Source: Sagittula marina (GTDB lineage: Bacteria > Pseudomonadota > Alphaproteobacteria > Rhodobacterales > Rhodobacteraceae). Taken from it: a stretch of DNA of 64,000 nucleotides. The stretch lies in the NCBI RefSeq assembly GCF_014196795.1, contig NZ_JACIEJ010000010.1, positions 124,001 to 188,000 of the forward strand, in the 5' to 3' direction. The stretch's first letter is position 1, and every line of letters starts with the position of its first letter. The notes under the pieces are model-generated. The model was not told where the DNA came from, ran no database searches, and worked only from the letters and a program-made list of their open reading frames with translations. Shown one piece after another: positions 25,646 through 34,184 of this stretch. Made by a program: the position numbers and the translations under genes.

Positions 25646-26515
25646 TCAGGCGTTCCAGCGTACCGTTCCAAGACCGGACAGATCATAGCCGCCCATACGC
25701 TCGGCGCGGAACATCATAGCTTCCGACTGGCAAAAGGTCATCAGCCGTTGCATCGGGGTGTCAAACCATGCGCGGCGGTTCACCAACAGATCAAAACGTT
25801 CGTCGATCAGCGGCACAAACGGCAAGCCGAAGTCCCGCGCCACGGATTCCAGTCCAAGCGTGGCATCGGCATCGCCGCGCGCCAGGGTCTGTACGGCTTC
25901 TGTTTCGGTGCGGGCGATGTCTGTTTGCGTGAGGGTGCTGAGCGGCAACCCGGCACGCTCTGCCAGATGGCGAAACAGCACACCGCTGCCGGAGTCCGGT
26001 TGTCGTGGAACGACACGCCGACCCTTCAGGTCAGCCATGGCCGCGATGCCCTGCGCGTCACGGCCGAGCACCAGCCCACGAGAGCGGGTGGCGAAACGCA
26101 CAAGGACGGCGTTCTGGCCACTACAGTCCCGGGCAACGCGTGGAATGTTCCATGCGCGCCCGTCGGCGTCGAGGATGTGCAAACCGGCGGCCACACCTTC
26201 GCGCCTGCGAAAGCGTGCCAACCCGTCGGATGAGCCGTCGAAGTAGCTCGCCAGGCCACAGCGGGATTCCCGGATGGCCCAGTCGAGCAAGGGATCGTGG
26301 CTGCCCAGGACGACTGAGGGCCGAGGTGGTTTGCTGACGGCGCCTTCGGAATGCGCATCGAGCCACGCCCGAACCCCTTGGGCCGGGAACAGCAGCTTGC
26401 CGGTGGCGCGCGTGCATGGCACCTCGCCGGTGGAGGCAAGGTCATAGACCTTGCGCTCCTTTATCCGCAGCAGCTCTGCCAGTTCTGGCACCGTCAGAAA
26501 TTCCGGCTCGCTCAT
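25646..26515 (-). CDS. Helix-turn-helix regulator with PBP-like (ModA/TupA-type) sensor domain
   Basis: A 289-aa protein. Residues 1-55 form an excisionase-type winged helix (FLTVPELAELLRIKERKVYDLASTG, KLLFPAQGVRAWL). The rest resembles a cytoplasmic periplasmic-binding-protein-like domain: VVLGSHDPLLDWAIRES, AAMADLKGRRVVPRQPDSGSGVLFRHL, TETEAVQTLARGDADATLGLE. Such one-component regulators accompany molybdate and tungstate transporters and sense the oxyanion or a cofactor intermediate. It lies 21 bp after tupA in the same direction and probably controls the tup operon and perhaps fdh3. Confidence 0.85.
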   Translation of the reverse strand: MSEPEFLTVPELAELLRIKERKVYDLASTGEVPCTRATGKLLFPAQGVRAWLDAHSEGAVSKPPRPSVVLGSHDPLLDWAIRESRCGLASYFDGSSDGLARFRRREGVAAGLHILDADGRAWNIPRVARDCSGQNAVLVRFATRSRGLVLGRDAQGIAAMADLKGRRVVPRQPDSGSGVLFRHLAERAGLPLSTLTQTDIARTETEAVQTLARGDADATLGLESVARDFGLPFVPLIDERFDLLVNRRAWFDTPMQRLMTFCQSEAMMFRAERMGGYDLSGLGTVRWNA

Positions 26516-26536
26516 GGTTCAACCCCTTTTGGGGTC

Positions 26537-27358
26537 TTAGCTACCCTGTTCCGGCGCGTTGGGAAAGAACAGCTGCTGGCCGTCAACCATGTAGGCGGCG
26601 ATGGCCTCTTGCCCCTCGTCCGAGATCAGCCAATCGTTGAAGGTCTGAGCCGCCTCGACATTCACGCTGGGACATTTTTCCGGGTTCACAGGGATCACGC
26701 CATATTGGTTGAACATGGCCTCATCGCCCTGAACTGCGATCTGATAGTCCTGCTTGTTTCCGAAGTTGATCCATGTGGCGCGGTCGGTCATGACGTAGGC
26801 GCCCATACCGAGGCCCGCGTTCAATGTTGCGCCCATGCCAGAGCCGGTCTCGCGGTACCAATCGCCCGACCCGCTGGCAGTGTCTACGCCTGCAGCCTTC
26901 CACAGCGCGACCTCTTTTTTATGCGTGCCGCTGTCATCGCCGCGGGACGCGAACAGCGCTCCCTGTTCGGCGATGGTCGCCATTGCAGGCTCCACATCGG
27001 TCATGCCCGCGACGCCTGCAGGATCATCTGCCGGTCCGACGATGATAAAGTCGTTGTACATCAGGTCGGTGCGCGTGGTGCCGCCGCCATCCGCGACAAA
27101 CTTTTCCTCTGCCGGTTTCGCATGGACCAGAAGCACGTCGCCATCACAGTTAGCCGCGTTCTTGATTGCTTGACCCGTGCCGACGGCGACCACGTTGACC
27201 GTGATGTCTGTCGCTTCGGTAAAAATCGGCAAAAGATAGTCATACAGACCCGAATTTGCGGTCGAGGTGGTGGACTGCACGATGATCGACTCATCGGCCA
27301 GTGCGTACATGGGGGCGGTCGCCAGCAGGGCTGCCAGCGTCAATTTCGTAAGTTTCAT
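26537..27358 (-). CDS. tupA: Tungstate ABC transporter, substrate-binding protein TupA
   Basis: A 273-aa periplasmic binding protein. The ATG at 27358 follows GGGAGAAA and opens a signal peptide (MKLTKLTLAALLATAPMYALA). The mature N-terminus has IIVQSTTSTANSGLYDYLL, including the TTTS-like anion-binding motif that distinguishes TupA from ModA, then AVGTGQAIKNA, YNDFIIVGP and SRGDDSGTHKKE with the second serine/arginine group around the oxyanion. Third gene of tupBCA. It would supply tungstate for the FDH3 pterin cofactor. Confidence 0.92.
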   Translation of the reverse strand: MKLTKLTLAALLATAPMYALADESIIVQSTTSTANSGLYDYLLPIFTEATDITVNVVAVGTGQAIKNAANCDGDVLLVHAKPAEEKFVADGGGTTRTDLMYNDFIIVGPADDPAGVAGMTDVEPAMATIAEQGALFASRGDDSGTHKKEVALWKAAGVDTASGSGDWYRETGSGMGATLNAGLGMGAYVMTDRATWINFGNKQDYQIAVQGDEAMFNQYGVIPVNPEKCPSVNVEAAQTFNDWLISDEGQEAIAAYMVDGQQLFFPNAPEQGS

Positions 27359-27382
27359 ATTTTCTCCCAGTGGTTTAAGCAA

Positions 27383-28123
27383 TCAAACGACGATCCTGCC
27401 GTTGATGAAATCCCGCGCCACAGCACTTTGCGGTCGGGGAAAGAACTGATGTGCGGGGCTGTGTTCCGCCACACGGCCGCGGTGCAGAAACACCACATCG
27501 TCGGCAAGGCGGCGGGCCTGACCGACGTCGTGGGTGACAAGGATCACCTTCACACCTTGATGGGCGGCTTGCGTGATAATGCGTTCGATGGCGAGGACAG
27601 AACCGGGATCGAGGCTTGCGGTCGGTTCGTCCAGAAGCAGCACCTGAGGGTCAAGCGCCAAGGCGCGCGCCAGGGCAAGCCGCTGGGCTTCGCCGCCTGA
27701 CAGGGCGCGGGCCGGCTGGCGGGCTTTGTCCAGCAACCCGACATGGTCCAGAAGCGCATCACGGCGAGAGCGGTCGCCGCGCCGCGCCTTCAGCACGAAA
27801 TCAATGTTTGCGGCGACGGACCGGCGGAGCAATACGGGCTTCTGGAACACCAGCGCCTGGGTGGAGGTCTTGGCCTCGGCGGGCGTGTCATTCCATGTCA
27901 CTGTGCCGGCGGTGGGGCGGATCAACCCGTGCATCAGGCGCAGCGCCTGTGTCTTGCCCGTGCCGTTCGGGCCCATCAAGGCCGTCACCCCGTGCGTGTC
28001 GATACAGAGGTTCAAACTGTCCAAAACATGACGGCCACCAAGCGACAGCCTTACATCCCGCATCCGCAATGCGGGCGCGGTCTGCTGCGCGCTTTTGTTC
28101 GCCGGGAAGGTCATGTCACGCAT
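27383..28123 (-). CDS. tupC: Tungstate ABC transporter, ATP-binding protein TupC
   Basis: A 246-aa ABC ATPase with Walker A GPNGTGKTQ near residue 75, Q-loop LVFQKPVLLRRSV, signature ALSGGEAQRLALARALA, Walker B VLLLDEPTASLD and the switch histidine VTHD. The ATG at 28123 is chosen because AGGAGGTGGCCC precedes it; it overlaps the last codons of the permease. Compared with ModC there is no C-terminal Mop domain, which fits TupC. It energises tungstate import together with TupB and TupA. Confidence 0.92.
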   Translation of the reverse strand: MRDMTFPANKSAQQTAPALRMRDVRLSLGGRHVLDSLNLCIDTHGVTALMGPNGTGKTQALRLMHGLIRPTAGTVTWNDTPAEAKTSTQALVFQKPVLLRRSVAANIDFVLKARRGDRSRRDALLDHVGLLDKARQPARALSGGEAQRLALARALALDPQVLLLDEPTASLDPGSVLAIERIITQAAHQGVKVILVTHDVGQARRLADDVVFLHRGRVAEHSPAHQFFPRPQSAVARDFINGRIVV

Positions 28124-28829
28124 GGGCCACCTCCTGCGCCGCGCCACGCATCCGCAGGCCCTGCACCAGTGCATTTACGCCAAGCGCGATGATCATCAGC
28201 ACCAGTCCCAGCGCCAGCGCCAGCGCGAGCTCGCCCTTGGACGTTTCCAGCGCGATGGCGGTGGTCATGACACGTGTCAGATGGTCGATGTTACCGCCGA
28301 CGATCATCACCGCGCCGACCTCTGCCACGGCGCGGCCAAATCCCGCCAGGGCCACGGTGATCAGCGCCATACGCCCATCCCAGAGCAACGCTTGCATGAT
28401 CTGCCAGCGGGTCAGGCAAAGAGAGCGGAACTGTTCTGCATATTCGTCGTGCAAGGTTTCCAAAACCTGCCGCGACAACGCGGCCACGATGGGCGCGATC
28501 AGGATTGTCTGTGCGACAATCATTGCCGTCGGCGTGTAGAGAAGTCCAAGAAACCCAAGGGGGCCGGCACGCGACAAAGCGAGGTAAACCAGCAGGCCCA
28601 CGACAACTGGCGGCAGACCCATGAGCGCGTTCACGACGACCAGAGCCGCGCCCCGTCCCGGAAAGCGCGTGATCGCCAGCAACGCGCCGAGTGGCAGTCC
28701 GATCAAACAGGCCAGCAGGCAGGCCGACAAGCTGACACGCAGGGACAGACCGACGATCTCAATCAGATCGGCGGAGGGGTTGAGCACGAGCCCAAAAGCG
28801 AGCCCAAAGGCGTCCCCGAAGTCCTGCAT
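28116..28829 (-). CDS. tupB: Tungstate ABC transporter, permease TupB
   Basis: A 237-aa inner-membrane protein with about five to six helices. The ATP-binding-protein contact loop reads RWQIMQALLWDGRMALITVALAGFGRAVAEVG with the EAA-like spacing, and the typical tungstate/molybdate permease stretch NALMGLPPVVVGLLVYLALS is present. ATG at 28829 follows ACGGAGAAT; a TTG 24 bases upstream is less likely. It is the first gene of the minus-strand run tupB-tupC-tupA-regulator-AGE epimerase; its promoter must lie within the roughly 165 bp between it and the transglycosylase gene end, where nothing else was recognised. Confidence 0.92.
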   Translation of the reverse strand: MQDFGDAFGLAFGLVLNPSADLIEIVGLSLRVSLSACLLACLIGLPLGALLAITRFPGRGAALVVVNALMGLPPVVVGLLVYLALSRAGPLGFLGLLYTPTAMIVAQTILIAPIVAALSRQVLETLHDEYAEQFRSLCLTRWQIMQALLWDGRMALITVALAGFGRAVAEVGAVMIVGGNIDHLTRVMTTAIALETSKGELALALALGLVLMIIALGVNALVQGLRMRGAAQEVAHA

Positions 28830-28995
28830 ATTCTCCGTAGCCCTCCCGGCCAATCTGATGCCAAGGTATCGTTTTAAGGAGCGCTATCGCAAGGGAATGC
28901 TTGTCCCGTTGGGGCGGCCGCGGAGGGCGATTGGGGACATGCTGTCCGCGCTTTCGTGGTCGGTTGGGAAATTATGCAGCTATTTGCAAAGCGTA

Positions 28996-30234
28996 TCAGC
29001 GCAGCTGTGGCTTCATGGCCGCGTCTGGAAAACACGTCGCGCGCTGTCCGTTGGCCTCTTGCCAGCGTCCAATGGACCGTCGCGTCTTGAAGCCTGCCAA
29101 TCCGTCTGCACCGCCAACGTCATGGCCCGCGGCCTCAAGTGTACGCTGCATCACGGCCACATCGGACCGGTACAGTCCCCCGACGGTGCCCCACTTCGCA
29201 CTGAAATCACCCAAGCCATATTGGATACGGTCGCCCACGTGGCCGACAAACAGCGCGTAGAGGTCGCTCATATTGTAATCTTTCAAAACGTAGAAATTTG
29301 GCGTCACGATAAAGGCTGGACCATGCCGTCCAGCAGGCATCAGAAGATAGCCTTCGCCGCGTGATTCGTGTTCCGGGAAGGCTCTGCCATTTACTCGAGC
29401 AACACCCATCGCCGCCCAATCGGAAATCCGGCGACCTTGGTCCGGACCTTCGAGCGTGCACGACACGGCATCGGGCACTTTGACCTCAAAGCCCCAATCG
29501 CGATCGGTTTGCCATCCGTGTTGACGCAGATAGCGCGCGATGGAGGCGATAGTGTCTGCCTCGGACCGCCAGATGTCTGCGTGGCCGTCACCGTTGCCGT
29601 CGGCGGCATATTTCAGGAAGTTGCTCGGCATGAATTGAGGCTGTCCGAGCGCCCCGGCCCAACTGCTGCGCATGGCCTGTGACGGGGCATGGCCGGCCTC
29701 GGCGATCTGCAACAGGGCAATCAGCTCGTCGGTAAAATAAGATGCACGCGTGGACATGAACCCCTTGGTGCCCAAGACTTCGAACGCATTGTGTGGAATC
29801 TTGGCCGCGCCGTAAGCGCTTTCACGGCCCCAAATGCCCAGAATGATGCGTCCTGGCACGCCGTAGGTCTGCTCTGCCTCGGCCAAGGCCCCGGCATATG
29901 CGCGCATCATGCGACGGCCCTGCACTGTTGCACCATCCAGAGACCCACGATTGAAGTACTTGGCAGGACTTCCAAATTCCGCCTGCCGTTGACGTTTCGG
30001 CGTCTGCGCAGGGCTGCCCGGAGGCACCAGATCGGGCAGCTGCCAATTCAAATGCACTCCATTGAAGGCCTGATCGAATGTTTGCTGCGAGACGCCTTTA
30101 CGCTGGGCTTCCGGCCAAACGGTGTTGCGCAACCATGCCTGAAACTGCTGTTCCACAGAGGACCGATCCTGTGCCGCAGCGGACAAGGGCAACAGTGCGA
30201 AAACAAGGATCACGAAAAGGGCGCGCAAGGTCAC
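28996..30234 (-). CDS. Lytic murein transglycosylase (MltB type) with peptidoglycan-binding domain
   Basis: A 412-aa secreted enzyme that cleaves peptidoglycan. I choose the GTG at 30234, preceded by GGAGCCCCTTT, which gives the signal peptide VTLRALFVILVFALLPLSAAAQ; an ATG at 30294 would add 20 unlikely residues. The catalytic domain has GRIILGIWGRESAYG with the catalytic Glu, SSWAGALGQPQFMPSNFL, and DGNGDGHADIWRSEADTIASIARYL. The C-terminus (VGGLYRSDVAVMQRTLEAAG to FKTRRSIGRWQEANG) is a peptidoglycan-binding domain. Housekeeping gene with no evident link to the C1 genes. Confidence 0.92.
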   Translation of the reverse strand: MTLRALFVILVFALLPLSAAAQDRSSVEQQFQAWLRNTVWPEAQRKGVSQQTFDQAFNGVHLNWQLPDLVPPGSPAQTPKRQRQAEFGSPAKYFNRGSLDGATVQGRRMMRAYAGALAEAEQTYGVPGRIILGIWGRESAYGAAKIPHNAFEVLGTKGFMSTRASYFTDELIALLQIAEAGHAPSQAMRSSWAGALGQPQFMPSNFLKYAADGNGDGHADIWRSEADTIASIARYLRQHGWQTDRDWGFEVKVPDAVSCTLEGPDQGRRISDWAAMGVARVNGRAFPEHESRGEGYLLMPAGRHGPAFIVTPNFYVLKDYNMSDLYALFVGHVGDRIQYGLGDFSAKWGTVGGLYRSDVAVMQRTLEAAGHDVGGADGLAGFKTRRSIGRWQEANGQRATCFPDAAMKPQLR

Positions 30235-30336
30235 AAAGGGGCTCCGACATCTGTGGTGTTCGAAGCAGGGTAGTGTCTTGCGCCAGCATGTCATCCTTTT
30301 GCGGAGGGGATGAGCGGGGTTTTTCCGAAACGATGC

Positions 30337-30549
30337 TCAGGCTTCTCGTTCGGAGAGGTTCACCACTTTGCATTTCCAGCTTTGGATACGTTCGCCGGGG
30401 TGCTCGTTGACCCATTTGGCAAGCTGCGGCTGTGCGCCCATCATGCAGGCCATCGGGGTGACATCGGTGAACAGCAGGCTGCGTTGCATGCAATCAGCGG
30501 CTTGAGACTGAGTGCCGAATAAGCACGTGACAAATATAAGCTCGATCAT
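30337..30549 (-). CDS. Small secreted cysteine-containing protein, function unknown
   Basis: A 70-aa protein starting at 30549 after GAGGTCCCTC. The N-terminus MIELIFVTCLFGTQSQAADC looks like a short signal sequence. The tail has CMMGAQPQLAKWVNEHPGERIQSWKC, a compact pattern with two to four cysteines. Small proteins ending in 'HPxxxIxxWKC' are common in Rhodobacteraceae genomes, from memory, without assigned function. It is divergent from the sensor kinase gene at 30704. Confidence 0.65.
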   Translation of the reverse strand: MIELIFVTCLFGTQSQAADCMQRSLLFTDVTPMACMMGAQPQLAKWVNEHPGERIQSWKCKVVNLSEREA

Positions 30550-30676
30550 GAGGGACCTCGTTAATACATCCTTTAGTCGCAGTTTAAGTCTGTCGAAATA
30601 CCAATCAGCGTCGAGTTAATTTTGTGTGTGGCGCTTTGGGGGAAATCCATGCTGCGATGCAGAAACGAACGATTTT

Positions 30677-30688
30677 TGCAGATCTGCA
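30677..30688. promoter_or_regulatory. 12-bp perfect palindrome TGCAGATCTGCA upstream of the kinase gene
   Basis: The palindrome lies 15 bp before the ATG of the histidine kinase at 30704, over or next to the ribosome-binding region. It could be an operator for the OmpR-type partner or simply chance. No second copy was found near by. Confidence 0.3.
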
Positions 30689-30703
30689 TGAGAAAGGGGC
30701 GAT

Positions 30704-32281
30704 ATGAAAAGGCCACGGAGAGGCTTTTCGTTACGGACAAGGCTGGCTGCCGGAGCTGTGGCGCTGACCTTTGGCACAGTGTTGACGGCGGTGACACTTC
30801 TGCTCGGAATGGCGCAGGTGGGATCACGGATCGAAGCTGCGTTGGCAGCGGAGGCGCGCATGGCCCGCTATGCCACGCTGTCGACGCAGGTGTCGACCTT
30901 TCTGGTGGTGGCGACCGAAGCGCTTCAGCGTGACTTGTCCGCAGAGGTTCGTGCCGACCGTCTGGCACCTGTGGTCGACAGCATCCAGCGCACTTTTGTG
31001 CGGTTGAACGACGATCTGGAAGCCGCCGTAACCGACGCACGGGCCGTGGGCATCGACCGACAGTCCCGCCACGCCACCCAGTCGCTGACACTGGCACGGA
31101 TGCATGCCGCTTTGGACCAAAGTCTTCGCGGCCTGTCGCAAGACGGACGCGACGCAGCTCAATTGCGCCCTGTTGTGGACAACTTCGCCAACAGTTTTGA
31201 TCCCTTGCTGAACGAGGCGATCAACGGCGAAGCCCTGTTCCGGCGCGAAACTCTGGTGGGCATCGAAAGCCTGCGGTTTCGGTTCACATGGGCTGCCGTA
31301 TTCATGGCGTGTCTGTCGCTTGTCATGGCCGCCGCGTTTTATTTCGGACTTATTCATCCGCAGTTTCGGCGGCTGGACCTTCTGCGGGGCGCCGCGCGAC
31401 AGATCGGGACGCAGGATTTTGCCGTGGCTCTGCCGGATACGCGCAAGGATGAAATCGGCGCGCTTTTCGATGAAACCAATCGTGCTGCGCAGGCCCTGGC
31501 CGCGCGGCAGGCAGACGTTCAGGCCGATTGGGACCGCCTGAACGAAATTATTTACGACCGAACGGTAGCACTGCGCAGTGCAAATGCGCGCCTGGAAGCC
31601 GTCGACGAAAGCCGCCGCCGTTTGTTTGCCGACATCAGCCACGAATTGCGCACGCCTCTGACGGTGATCTTGATGGAGGCGCAATTGGGTCGCCAGACCG
31701 CACCAGAGGCGAGCGAGGTCTTCGAGACGATCGAGACCCGCGCCGCACGGTTGAACCGCCGCATCGACGATCTTTTGCGTGTCGCGCGGTCTGACAGTGG
31801 CTCTTTGGCTTTGTCACTGGAGGAGACCTCCGTGTCAGCGTTGCTGGAGGAGGTCGGCGAGGAAGTGCGCGCCGAATGTGCCTCTGCTGGGATGGTGCTC
31901 GATCTTGCCCCCGGTCCGGGCGAGGTTCTTGCAGACCGCAACTGGCTGCGACAAGTGTTGGTCGGATTGGTGCGCAATGCCATTCGCCACGGGCGGACGG
32001 GCGGGCAGGTGCGACTGTCCTGCGATTTGGCTGCGGAAAACGTGGACCTGTCGGTGACAGACGCCGGGCCGGGTATCCCCTCCGACAAACAGGCCCGTAT
32101 CTTCCAGCGCTTCGAACAAGCTGCGCCGAACCAGGCCGGATTTGGCCTTGGTCTGGCGTTGGCGAAATGGGTCATCGAGGAACATGGCGGCCAGATTGCC
32201 GTGGAAAGCCCGGTCGCCGCGCCTTTGTCTGACGCGCCGGGCACGCGAATCCGCCTTCGCCTCCCGCGCGTAGTGAGATAG
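30704..32281 (+). CDS. Membrane sensor histidine kinase next to the MoxR cluster
   Basis: A 525-aa kinase. It has a membrane helix at about 12-36, a helical periplasmic domain of about 150 residues with no recognised ligand fold, a second helix near 190-210 (AAVFMACLSLVMAAAFYFG), a HAMP region, a coiled coil, the H-box FADISHELRTPLTVIL, N-box VLVGLVRNAIRHG, and G-boxes DAGPGIP and FGLGLALAKWV. The regulator gene follows after 9 bp. Paracoccus and Methylobacterium have kinase/OmpR pairs (MoxYX, MxbDM) that control methanol dehydrogenase; its location before the MoxR cluster makes a similar role plausible. Confidence 0.88.
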   Translation: MKRPRRGFSLRTRLAAGAVALTFGTVLTAVTLLLGMAQVGSRIEAALAAEARMARYATLSTQVSTFLVVATEALQRDLSAEVRADRLAPVVDSIQRTFVRLNDDLEAAVTDARAVGIDRQSRHATQSLTLARMHAALDQSLRGLSQDGRDAAQLRPVVDNFANSFDPLLNEAINGEALFRRETLVGIESLRFRFTWAAVFMACLSLVMAAAFYFGLIHPQFRRLDLLRGAARQIGTQDFAVALPDTRKDEIGALFDETNRAAQALAARQADVQADWDRLNEIIYDRTVALRSANARLEAVDESRRRLFADISHELRTPLTVILMEAQLGRQTAPEASEVFETIETRAARLNRRIDDLLRVARSDSGSLALSLEETSVSALLEEVGEEVRAECASAGMVLDLAPGPGEVLADRNWLRQVLVGLVRNAIRHGRTGGQVRLSCDLAAENVDLSVTDAGPGIPSDKQARIFQRFEQAAPNQAGFGLGLALAKWVIEEHGGQIAVESPVAAPLSDAPGTRIRLRLPRVVR

Positions 32282-32290
32282 AAGGGCGAC

Positions 32291-32974
32291 ATGAAGATGC
32301 GGCTTCTCATTGTTGACGACGATCCGGGTATTGCCGGGGCACTGGCGCGGGGCATGGCTTTGCAAGGCTATGTGACGGTCACGGAAAACCGTGCCGATCG
32401 GGCTCTGGACCGGCTGGTGAAGGAGCATCATGACGCCGCCATCGTCGATGTGATGCTGGGGGAAGACAGTGGGATCGAGGTGGTCCGCGCGGCCCGTGCC
32501 CGTGGCGTGACCCTGCCCATCCTGATGCTGTCGGCCCTGTCAGAGGTCGAACACCGCGCCGCAGGGTTGGAAGCCGGGGCTGACGATTATGTGATCAAAC
32601 CGTTCGACTTTGCCGAACTGGTGGCGCGGCTGAAGGTGCAAACCCGTCGGGCCGAAACCCGTCGCCCGATTGCGCCCCAGTTCGATCTGCGCAAACGCAC
32701 CGTCAGCCGAGGAGCAGCGGAAATCGCTCTGACCGAACGTGAGGCCGATCTGTTGAGACTGTTGCGCAAGGCCGCGCCGGAACCGATGGCTCGCAGCGAG
32801 ATCTTTGACCGGCTTTGGGCGGCAGAAGGATCCGGAAGCGAGAATGTGGTCGATGTCTATATCGGCTATATTCGCAAGAAATTGGCGACGCAGGATTTGG
32901 GCTTCGGCATCAAGACGATCCGCAACCGCGGTTTTTGCCTAGATGGGGTCGCGCCCGTATTGGTGGGTGAATAG
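32291..32974 (+). CDS. OmpR/PhoB-family response regulator
   Basis: A 227-aa regulator. The receiver domain has DDDPG at 9-13, phospho-acceptor Asp in AAIVDVMLGED, and the lysine in YVIKPFDF. The C-terminal winged helix shows LTEREADLLRLLRKAAPEPMARSEI-like recognition elements (LTEREADLLRLL) and VDVYIGYIRKKL. It starts 9 bp after the partner kinase, so both are made together. Targets may include the MoxR cluster or xoxF downstream; this is inference from position. Confidence 0.92.
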   Translation: MKMRLLIVDDDPGIAGALARGMALQGYVTVTENRADRALDRLVKEHHDAAIVDVMLGEDSGIEVVRAARARGVTLPILMLSALSEVEHRAAGLEAGADDYVIKPFDFAELVARLKVQTRRAETRRPIAPQFDLRKRTVSRGAAEIALTEREADLLRLLRKAAPEPMARSEIFDRLWAAEGSGSENVVDVYIGYIRKKLATQDLGFGIKTIRNRGFCLDGVAPVLVGE

Positions 32975-33056
32975 CGACCGCGAAGCCCCTCTCAGAAAAT
33001 AAGAATTCCCTTTCGGTCCCGGTGCGATCAAATTGATGGAACACACTCTCGTTGAT

Positions 33057-33110
33057 CGCGCAGGTGGCCGGATACCGGCAGTCTCCCCATGGCCGCCGAC
33101 CACCTGCGCG
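33057..33110. repeat. Long inverted repeat CGCGCAGGTGG / CCACCTGCGCG with inner hairpin
   Basis: Two perfect 11-base arms (33057-33067 and 33100-33110) enclose 32 bases that contain a smaller hairpin, GCCGG-ATA-CCGGC. It lies between the response regulator stop and the start of the secreted protein at 33168. There is no U tract, so it is a terminator-like or attenuator-like structure rather than a clear intrinsic terminator. No other copy was noticed in the window. Confidence 0.5.
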
Positions 33111-33167
33111 CAACCATGATACGCGGCATGCTTTGGACGCGGGGCGCTTCTGCGCTAATCTTGAGCC

Positions 33168-34091
33168 ATGCATGCGATATTTGTGGCCCTTTTTAGCTGT
33201 CTTGTTCTGTTGGCGGCGCCCGCGAAGGCAGGGGATCGCGCCATTTACCTCGACCTTGCGCGCAGCGGCTGGGGCTATCAACTGCGATCCACCATGTTGC
33301 GGCGGGATATGTCGATCCCGGTGCGAATTAATGGGCGTGATCTGTCCGGTGCGGCCCTGTGCGTCATCGGCGAGCGTCCCACCGCGCGAACTCAAGCCGT
33401 TCTGAACAGTTTCAGCGCGTTGACCCGGCGGGTCTTTGGGCGTCCGGTGCCTATGCGCTATGCTGGCGAAGAGGCAACCGGATGCGGCACGCGGCGCATC
33501 GTCGTGTTGCGATTGTACTCAGGGTATCCGCCAAATGGCGCGCTAAGCCGCGACATCGGCTGGATGAACGCGGCCTACGGGCTGGGATTGCCAAAGGGGC
33601 GCAGCTACGCCGCCGGATCACCGGGGCAGGCCCAGACCTTTTTCGGCAGGCGCGGGTCGGCAACGCATCTCCTCGTGCAACAGGCAGACGCGACTTTGAA
33701 TGATCCGCTGTCAGAGGTGTTCTTTCGCTCCATCCTGATCGAGGAGTTGTTCCAGAGTTTTACGTTCGGCATGGATATCTTGATGTTGCAGCGTCCCCCG
33801 GTTTTCCAATCGAAGCTGCAAGAGGTGCCGCTGAACATTCACCGACTGCCCTGGGGGTCGGAGGCCTTTAAGGCGGCACTTGTCAGTACGAACCCTACGG
33901 GGCTTTGCGCCTTCGATGTTTTCATGATGCACGCGGTGGCCGAAGCGCCGGTAGAGCAGACCACCGAACCGGCGTTCCTGGCTTTTATCGACGAGGCATT
34001 CGACCGGCTTGACCTCATGGCGCAGGACACGCTGGCAGACCCAAATCTAAGCTTGCTTCTGGACCCGGACTGTCAAGCCTACCGTCCCTGA
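33168..34091 (+). CDS. Secreted protein, possibly DUF2927-like, function unknown
   Basis: A 307-aa protein with signal peptide MHAIFVALFSCLVLLAAPAKAG. Notable segments are RRIVVLRLYSGYP, FRSILIEELFQSFTFGMDIL and TNPTGLCAFDVFMMHAVAEA. The EEL-(T/F)-Q-S/A motif followed by a 'CxxD..M' region resembles the zincin-like DUF2927 family, but the HExxH-type residues are absent here, so that assignment is tentative. Four cysteines could form disulfides. It sits between the two-component pair and the MoxR operon on the same strand. Confidence 0.6.
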   Translation: MHAIFVALFSCLVLLAAPAKAGDRAIYLDLARSGWGYQLRSTMLRRDMSIPVRINGRDLSGAALCVIGERPTARTQAVLNSFSALTRRVFGRPVPMRYAGEEATGCGTRRIVVLRLYSGYPPNGALSRDIGWMNAAYGLGLPKGRSYAAGSPGQAQTFFGRRGSATHLLVQQADATLNDPLSEVFFRSILIEELFQSFTFGMDILMLQRPPVFQSKLQEVPLNIHRLPWGSEAFKAALVSTNPTGLCAFDVFMMHAVAEAPVEQTTEPAFLAFIDEAFDRLDLMAQDTLADPNLSLLLDPDCQAYRP

Positions 34092-34184
34092 GCGCAGTTG
34101 CGACTTTCGGCTGAATAGGTGTCTACCGGGTCCTCGGACTAGGATCACCTCCGAGGACCGCCGTATCGGCGGGAGGGAGGAGAC

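Noticed and set aside
24497-26233. 578-codon plus-strand open frame
   Set aside because: It runs antisense through the AGE epimerase and the tup regulator, both of which have clear family motifs.
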